Assembly (NCBI GenBank): GCA_017934955.1
Contig: JAGBIO010000026.1
Location: 1 to 57,674, forward strand
Direction: 5' to 3'
Source: Clostridia bacterium
GTDB lineage: Bacteria; Bacillota; Clostridia; TANB77; RGIG9151
DNA: 57,674 bases
This document shows positions 53,288 through 57,674 of this stretch, one piece after another (positions within the stretch are counted from its first letter, which is position 1; each line of letters begins with the position of its first letter). The translations under genes were made by a program, and so were the position numbers. The notes below the pieces were generated by a model. The model was not told the origin of the DNA. It saw nothing but the letters and a program-made list of their open reading frames with translations, and did not search any database.

Positions 53288-54037
53288 CTATTTTTCCTTT
53301 GCTTTCATAATTTCCACCACTTGTTTTGCCGGCAATCCCGGAATCGCTATAATCATAGAATTATCTTCTATCTTCTTTTTCTTTCTGACGTAAGAATAAA
53401 TTCCGATATTGCAATGATTTCCAATCTCCGCTCCCGGCATAATATAACAGCCGGTCCCGATTAGCGTATCACTTCCGATTCTAATTTTCCCCAAAATCAG
53501 CTCATTTCCTTCAAAAATGTGACACGAAATATCGGTATTTCCCCCAATTACCACATTATCTCCCAACTCCAACAAATAAGCATCATGAAGCCCATTTGTG
53601 TTAATAAACACATTTTTCCCGATTTTGCATCCCAATATCCGATAAAAAATCTTCGACCAACAAGTTCCCGTTGTATAAGGAAGCACAAAATGCAACAAGA
53701 AGGTATGTAAGCCGGAATACAATAACCACCTTACAAAAGTAAAAGATTTTGTAGAATAACGTCCCGGCTTAAAACCAATCACCAAAACTCGTTCCACAAG
53801 CCCAAACACCAAAAGCGCTGTAATAAAGAATAAATACACACTCACTCCGATGCAGAGGAAAAATAATAAAAATTGTGGCACCTGAGAAAAATCCAAGTAC
53901 CGATAAGCCTGATACAACAAATATCCCGACGGCACCAAAGAGATTCCCAAAACGATACCGTAAAAGATATATGCCACTAAAGAACCTATCGCAAAAATAA
54001 CCGGGTTAGCTACCAAAAATTGAATTATTTTTTTCAT
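53288..54037 (-). CDS. Left-handed beta-helix acyltransferase-like membrane protein
   Basis: 249 residues. Four hydrophobic segments in the first half (about 10-35, 60-80, 100-125), then hexapeptide-repeat (LbH) coils (IGKNVFINTNG, LGDNVVIGGNTDIS, IGSDTLIGTGCYIMPGAEIGNHCNIG) as in acetyltransferases of the CysE/LacA class. The membrane part resembles the terminal domain of large Pls/peptide-synthetase-linked transporters. Substrate unknown. 17 bases behind the 191-aa gene, so one operon. Confidence 0.85.
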   Translation of the reverse strand: MKKIIQFLVANPVIFAIGSLVAYIFYGIVLGISLVPSGYLLYQAYRYLDFSQVPQFLLFFLCIGVSVYLFFITALLVFGLVERVLVIGFKPGRYSTKSFTFVRWLLYSGLHTFLLHFVLPYTTGTCWSKIFYRILGCKIGKNVFINTNGLHDAYLLELGDNVVIGGNTDISCHIFEGNELILGKIRIGSDTLIGTGCYIMPGAEIGNHCNIGIYSYVRKKKKIEDNSMIIAIPGLPAKQVVEIMKAKEK

Positions 54038-54054
54038 CGTTTTCTCCTCTTTCT

Positions 54055-54630
54055 CTATAACAAATTCGATTTATTAATAAAATCCAATGTTGAAGTCTTT
54101 TTTTCAAAATGAGACGCCCTTAAAAGTTTAATTCCTATATCGATATATTGCTTATCCAAATCATCCATTCGATATACATCTGCTTTTAAAATTGATTCCA
54201 AACCCAAATAATAAATCAACAACTTTGTTTTACAAATATGAGAAATATCCGACAAAAATTTTCTTTCCGTAATTTCCCCCGACAAATACTTTGCAATCAC
54301 CAAATGACTATCACGAACCGCATCAAAATTTCCGTAATCCGCATCCTCATCACAATCTTCTTTTTCATATTCCGCCAACCGATAAAGCGTCACATAAGGA
54401 TTTTCCTCTACTTTCTCATTCTTTTTTACATTCGTCGCAGCCTTTAAAGTGGTATCCACCTTCTCTTCAATATCGGTCAGCTTTACGTAAATCAAACCGG
54501 TCGAAATTACCAAAATATTAATCGCAATAATAATCCAAACATCTTTGGAAAGCCCCACAAGCATCCCAATTAACACTAATATCACTACAATATAGACAAT
54601 ATCTTTCGAATGTTTCGGCAACACACGCAT
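54055..54630 (-). CDS. Unrecognised 191-aa membrane-anchored protein
   Basis: Two N-terminal membrane helices (about residues 10-27 and 31-48), then a charged cytosolic part that is mostly helical (VTLYRLAEYEKEDCDEDADYGNFDAVRDSHLVIAKYLSGEITERKFLSDIS). First gene of a two-gene operon with the LbH acyltransferase. No family recognised. Confidence 0.75.
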   Translation of the reverse strand: MRVLPKHSKDIVYIVVILVLIGMLVGLSKDVWIIIAINILVISTGLIYVKLTDIEEKVDTTLKAATNVKKNEKVEENPYVTLYRLAEYEKEDCDEDADYGNFDAVRDSHLVIAKYLSGEITERKFLSDISHICKTKLLIYYLGLESILKADVYRMDDLDKQYIDIGIKLLRASHFEKKTSTLDFINKSNLL

Positions 54631-54739
54631 TCCCTCCTCAAACTTACAAATATATCCACTCTAAGAATATCGTCATACAAGGAATAAAAATTTAGTGTAG
54701 AATTTGATGCGGACACAATAATTTCATTATTTCCTGTCT

Positions 54740-55927
54740 CTAAATTGCAATTTGATAAGGATTTTCACTCGTTCCGTCCCCTCCCACAATTCGAATTCCG
54801 GATTTCAGCGTAATTACGGGACGCACCCCGTACCCCAGCGAATAGGCATCAAAGCCCCCGTCCGAGTACAACTGATACAAGCCGTTGCCGTCGAATTGGA
54901 CGTTGTAGTGCACGGTACCGACTGCGTCCACAATGAGCACGCCGAAATACGAGTAGCTGCTGTTGGTTTTCAACATACGAGAATCGAGCCATACGCTCCC
55001 ACTCACGCGGAGCGGATAGTTCTCTCCGTCTTTTGTGTTTAATAATCGAATATCTTCTTTATTACATGAATCTGTATATGGAAAACCATTATTTCCATTC
55101 GTATATGTCTCTTCAAATGTAATCGGATATTTACTTTCATCAATCGTTCCAACTCCATTTCCATATCCCAAGCATCTTCCGCTTGTCGCATAGGTCGGAT
55201 TCACATATTCGCGACACAACCTGTTTAATATATCTATCGCGTAGATATACCCAGCCTTTCCTGTTAGTCTTAAGTCTCCAACGCTTTCTGCACTGATGAT
55301 TTCTAAATAATCACCATCTGTTGTATTCTTAAATACTTTCCAACTGGTTACGCTACTTGGGTTAAAAACTTGGTCAACCCCTGTACCGCTATCTCCTCCG
55401 GATACAATATGTTCTGTAGATGTCGGTTGATACATTATATAAGACCCTAATTCAACATAGTTCCATTTTGCATATAAAGTATGATCTACTGTTTTCGTCA
55501 TGCTTGTTTCACTTGTTACCGGCTCTGTTAATTCACTATCCGCGTACCAGCCTTGAAAAACATGTCCGTTTTTCGTCGGAGTAACTAACGTTCCATAGGT
55601 TTCTCCATACGATAATAGCTTACTACTTACCGTACTTCCTCCGTTACTTTCAAACGAAACCGTACATAACTTCTCTATGGTTATATCCACATTTCCTTCC
55701 GGCATTACAATCTGACGACGATTTCCTAATACTCTTAATATCGCATTTCCGCTGTTTACCGTATATTCCGCCGGCGAACGATCTCCTAACGCTATCTTTA
55801 CTGTCTTCCCTGTCTCTACTTCTCTTGTCGTTGTTTCATCTTGTGCATGAAGCGTTAAGGTATAACCGAAGGAAATACCCGTTAACAAGAATACCGCAAT
55901 TGCCATACTTACTATTTTTTTCATCAT
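54740..55927 (-). CDS. Secreted InlB-repeat / DUF6273-like protein, variable C-terminus (copy 1)
   Basis: 395 residues. Signal peptide (KKIVSMAIAVFLLTGISFGYTLTLHAQ), a short beta domain, one InlB B-repeat/Listeria-Bacteroides repeat (VSFESNGGSTVSSKLLSYGE .. TLYAKW, residues ~90-155), then a DUF6273-like lectin-fold domain ending in GVRPVITLKSGIRIVGGDGTSENP. Nearly identical to the copy at 56392 except in codons for residues ~305-370 (bases about 54850-54990), which are also GC-rich. There the differences fit adenine-directed mutation, as in diversity-generating retroelement targets. GGGAGG before two ATGs. Confidence 0.88.
   Translation of the reverse strand: MMKKIVSMAIAVFLLTGISFGYTLTLHAQDETTTREVETGKTVKIALGDRSPAEYTVNSGNAILRVLGNRRQIVMPEGNVDITIEKLCTVSFESNGGSTVSSKLLSYGETYGTLVTPTKNGHVFQGWYADSELTEPVTSETSMTKTVDHTLYAKWNYVELGSYIMYQPTSTEHIVSGGDSGTGVDQVFNPSSVTSWKVFKNTTDGDYLEIISAESVGDLRLTGKAGYIYAIDILNRLCREYVNPTYATSGRCLGYGNGVGTIDESKYPITFEETYTNGNNGFPYTDSCNKEDIRLLNTKDGENYPLRVSGSVWLDSRMLKTNSSYSYFGVLIVDAVGTVHYNVQFDGNGLYQLYSDGGFDAYSLGYGVRPVITLKSGIRIVGGDGTSENPYQIAI
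54815..54992 (-). other. Variable region of copy 1
   Basis: From the VWLDSR codons to GVRPV. Differs from copy 2 at about 25 bases plus a six-codon insertion; almost all substitutions in the core occur where one copy has, or a common template could have, A on the coding strand (for example CAC TAC AAC against AAC AAC AAC; ATT/TAT; GAC/AGC). Confidence 0.6.
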
Positions 55928-55946
55928 TTTTCCTCCCTACAAATTC

Positions 55947-56002
55947 GAATTTTTAAACAAAAAGAAGTAGTCTAAAGCCTTCTATGACTTTAAACTACTT
56001 CC
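55947..56002 (-). terminator. Terminator preceding copy 1, identical to the window end
   Basis: On the minus strand GGAAGTAGTTTAAAG/CTTTAGACTACTTC then TTTTTG. The 56 bases 55947-56002 recur without change at 57619-57674, so a whole peptide-gene/terminator/DUF6273 unit seems duplicated. Confidence 0.8.
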
Positions 56003-56024
56003 ATCATTTATTATTCTTTCTTTA

Positions 56025-56105
56025 TTATTTCTGCTTAGTTGTGTACCCCCCCCCATTTACAATTTCTGCCATTGTTGTCTGTATCAAATTCTGTAAACGG
56101 TTCAT
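56025..56105 (-). CDS. Candidate 26-aa peptide gene crossing a poly-G tract
   Basis: ATG 56105 with AAGGGAG nine bases upstream. The peptide starts MNRLQNLIQTTMAEIVN and runs through GGG encoded by nine G in a row (56046-56054), then YTTKQK. A change of one or two G would alter the end. In another frame a 42-codon ORF (56035-56163, ends CKWGGVHN) crosses the same tract but its ATG touches its ribosome site. Followed by a terminator. Could be a signalling or bacteriocin-like peptide, or not coding at all. Confidence 0.35.
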   Translation of the reverse strand: MNRLQNLIQTTMAEIVNGGGYTTKQK

Positions 56106-56204
56106 CCGAGGTCACTCCCTTTCGCAAAAAATCTTTACGTAGGAAATTATCGTCAAAAAACATCCTCCACTTTAGTCTTTTTTTTACGAATTTGTAACTT
56201 TTTT

Positions 56205-56388
56205 GCGGACACAATAAATTGTGTCCCTACATATTTGTAGAAAAATGTAAGCTAATTTGTACGGACACAATTCATTGTGTCCTATTTCTACCGTCCGCCC
56301 TTTCTGTGGACAGCATGAATGCTGTCCCTACGTGTTTGTGCCCTCATTGTAGGGGACGGCGTCCTCGACGTCCCGAATGTACAAATAG
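56205..56388. repeat. Cluster of dispersed palindromes
   Basis: GGACACAATAAATTGTGTCC (56208-56227), GGACACAATTCATTGTGTCC (56263-56282), GGACAGCATGAATGCTGTCC (56309-56328) and GGGGACGGCGTCCTCGACGTCCCG (56353-56376). Most of it matches the cluster at 47619. It follows the stop of copy 2. Confidence 0.88.
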
Positions 56389-56391
56389 TCT

Positions 56392-57561
56392 CTAAATTGC
56401 AATTTGCCAAGGATTTTCACTCGTTCCGTCTCCTCCGACAATTCGGATTCCGGATTTCAGAGAGATGACAGGTCGTACACCGTACACCAGCGAAGTGGTA
56501 CCAAAGCTTCCGTCCGAATGCGACGTATACAAGTAGTTGTTGTTCACGCTACCGTCTGCGCTCACATAGCGCACGCCGAAAAGCGAGCTGCTGCTGGTGG
56601 AGTGCAAATGACGAGAAGCAAGCCATACGCTCCCGCTCACGCGGAGCGGGTAATTCTCTCCGTCCTTCGTGTTCATAAGCCGAATGTCTTCTCCATTTTG
56701 TCCGTCTGTATATGGAAAACCCCTATTTCCATTTGTATACGTTTCTTCCCATGTAATCGGATATTTACTTTCGTCAATCGTTCCTGCTCCCGCATTATAT
56801 CCTAAGCATCTTCCGCTTGTCGCATAGGTCGAATTTACATAGGCACTACACAATCTATTTAATGTATCTATCGCGTAGATATATCCCGTTTTTCCTGTTA
56901 ATGTTAAATCTCCTATGCTTTCTGCACTGATGATTTCTAAACAATCTCCATCGGTTGCACTCCTTAATACTTTCCAGCTGGTTACGCTACTTGGGTTAAA
57001 AACTTGATCAACCCCTGTACCACTGTCTCCTCCCGATACGATATGTTCTGTAGATGTTGGTTGATACATTATATAAGAGCCTAATTCAACATAGTTCCAT
57101 TTTGCATATAAAGTATGATCTTCTGTTTTCGTCATACTTGTTTCGCTTGTTACCGGCTCTGTTAATTCACTATCCGCGTACCATCCTTGAAAAACATGTC
57201 CGTTTTTCGTGGGAGTTACTAAAGTTCCATAAGGTTCTCCATAAGATAATTGCTTACTGCTTACATGAGTTCCTCCGTTACTATTAAAGGAAACCGTATA
57301 TAATTTTTCTATCGTAATATCTACATTTCCTTCCGGCATTACAATCTGTCGCCGATTTCCTAAAACCCTTAATATCGCATTTCCGCTGTTTACCGTATAT
57401 TCTGCCGGCGAACGATCTCCTAACGCTATCTTTACTGTTTTCCCTGTCTCCACTTCTCTTGTCGTTGTCTCTCCTTGCGCATGAAGCGTTAAGGTATATC
57501 CGAAGGAAATACCCGTCAACAAGAATACCGCAATTACCACACTCACTATTTTTTTCATCAT
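56392..57561 (-). CDS. Secreted InlB-repeat / DUF6273-like protein, variable C-terminus (copy 2)
   Basis: 389 residues from the double ATG behind GGGAGG; twelve further codons upstream come from a dispersed palindrome and are discarded. Same plan as copy 1: signal peptide, InlB repeat (VSFNSNGGTHVSSKQLSYGE), lectin-like DUF6273 domain. Variable part (VWLASRHLHSTSSSSLFGVRYV..DGSFGTTSLVYGVRPV, split here) around bases 56465-56632. A wall anchor (LPxTG) is not seen, so it is probably released or held by other means. Role as binding protein inferred from fold. Confidence 0.88.
   Translation of the reverse strand: MMKKIVSVVIAVFLLTGISFGYTLTLHAQGETTTREVETGKTVKIALGDRSPAEYTVNSGNAILRVLGNRRQIVMPEGNVDITIEKLYTVSFNSNGGTHVSSKQLSYGEPYGTLVTPTKNGHVFQGWYADSELTEPVTSETSMTKTEDHTLYAKWNYVELGSYIMYQPTSTEHIVSGGDSGTGVDQVFNPSSVTSWKVLRSATDGDCLEIISAESIGDLTLTGKTGYIYAIDTLNRLCSAYVNSTYATSGRCLGYNAGAGTIDESKYPITWEETYTNGNRGFPYTDGQNGEDIRLMNTKDGENYPLRVSGSVWLASRHLHSTSSSSLFGVRYVSADGSVNNNYLYTSHSDGSFGTTSLVYGVRPVISLKSGIRIVGGDGTSENPWQIAI
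56465..56632 (-). other. Variable region of copy 2
   Basis: Counterpart of 54815-54992; contains runs of AAC and AGC codons (AGC AGC AGC; AAC AAC AAC) that are typical of template-derived variable regions. Confidence 0.6.
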
Positions 57562-57583
57562 TTTTCCTCCCTCTCGAAACCAT

Positions 57584-57610
57584 TGTAGGGACAGCATTCA
57601 TGCTGTCCTT
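57584..57610. repeat. GGACAGCAT palindrome upstream of copy 2
   Basis: TGTAGGGACAGCATTCATGC and TGTCC, placed directly before the GGGAGG site. Confidence 0.88.
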
Positions 57611-57618
57611 TCAAGTCC

Positions 57619-57674
57619 GAATTTTTAAACAAAAAGAAGTAGTCTAAAGCCTTCTATGACTTTAAACTACTTCC
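57619..57674 (-). terminator. Terminator preceding copy 2
   Basis: Identical to 55947-56002; implies another transcription unit ending just outside the window. Confidence 0.75.

Overview
The window looks like chromosomal DNA of a low-GC, anaerobic Firmicute of the Clostridia, probably Lachnospiraceae-like. Reasons: AT-rich codon use with strong AAGGAGG ribosome sites; consensus -35/-10 promoters with 17-bp spacers; an NfnAB-type ferredoxin/NADPH transhydrogenase pair; an iron-dependent butanol-type alcohol dehydrogenase; a clostridial YqhQ-PrmC-CvpA-YqeK-LCP-XerD housekeeping block; and a gap-pgk-tpiA-gpmI glycolytic row. No rRNA, tRNA or CRISPR array was seen. This judgement rests on gene content and not on a database search.

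Layout. 1-3.7 kb: 3' part of a large secreted polymorphic-toxin-like protein, a DUF1871-like candidate immunity gene and an orphan fragment of the toxin gene. 4-18.5 kb: housekeeping genes (glycosyltransferase/TPR fusion, YqhQ, PrmC, CvpA, YqeK, LCP, XerD, DeoB, GltX), then a compact locus built like a par/Fst type I toxin-antitoxin system, then a divergent LysR/alcohol dehydrogenase pair. 18.6-21.6 kb: an unrecognised 792-aa repeat protein with two small partners. 21.8-24 kb: nfnAB. 24.5-28.8 kb: five paralogous membrane-anchored coiled-coil proteins around a VanW-domain protein. 29-31 kb: nested mobile elements, an orphan GC-richer gene and a tyrosine recombinase. 31.6-44.4 kb (mostly minus strand): AlaX-like editing protein, enolase, TspO, an MntA-HepT toxin-antitoxin pair, and glycolytic genes interrupted by membrane paralogues, a HEPN gene and a duplicated tpiA 5' end. 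44.5-54.6 kb: cysteine desulfurase, a multi-TM protein, small orphan genes, a PdaA-like deacetylase, an M18 aminopeptidase, a phosphate-binding-like lipoprotein or anchored protein, a DUF2179-type protein and a LbH acyltransferase. 54.7-57.6 kb: two tandem InlB-repeat/DUF6273-like secreted proteins. Their C-terminal regions differ almost only where a template adenine could have been mutated, which suggests targets of a diversity-generating retroelement lying outside the window.

The whole window is littered with short dispersed elements. Their core is a family of palindromes (GGACAGCATAAATGCTGTCC and sister palindromes with other core bases) carried singly, as inverted pairs, or inside larger elements with GTTAC..TTCAGACTT terminal inverted repeats. 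Several lie inside or at the edges of genes and explain odd ORF ends. Small lineage-specific genes scattered through the window share near-consensus promoters and a GACGT motif next to the ribosome site. This hints at one expression programme for otherwise unrecognised proteins.
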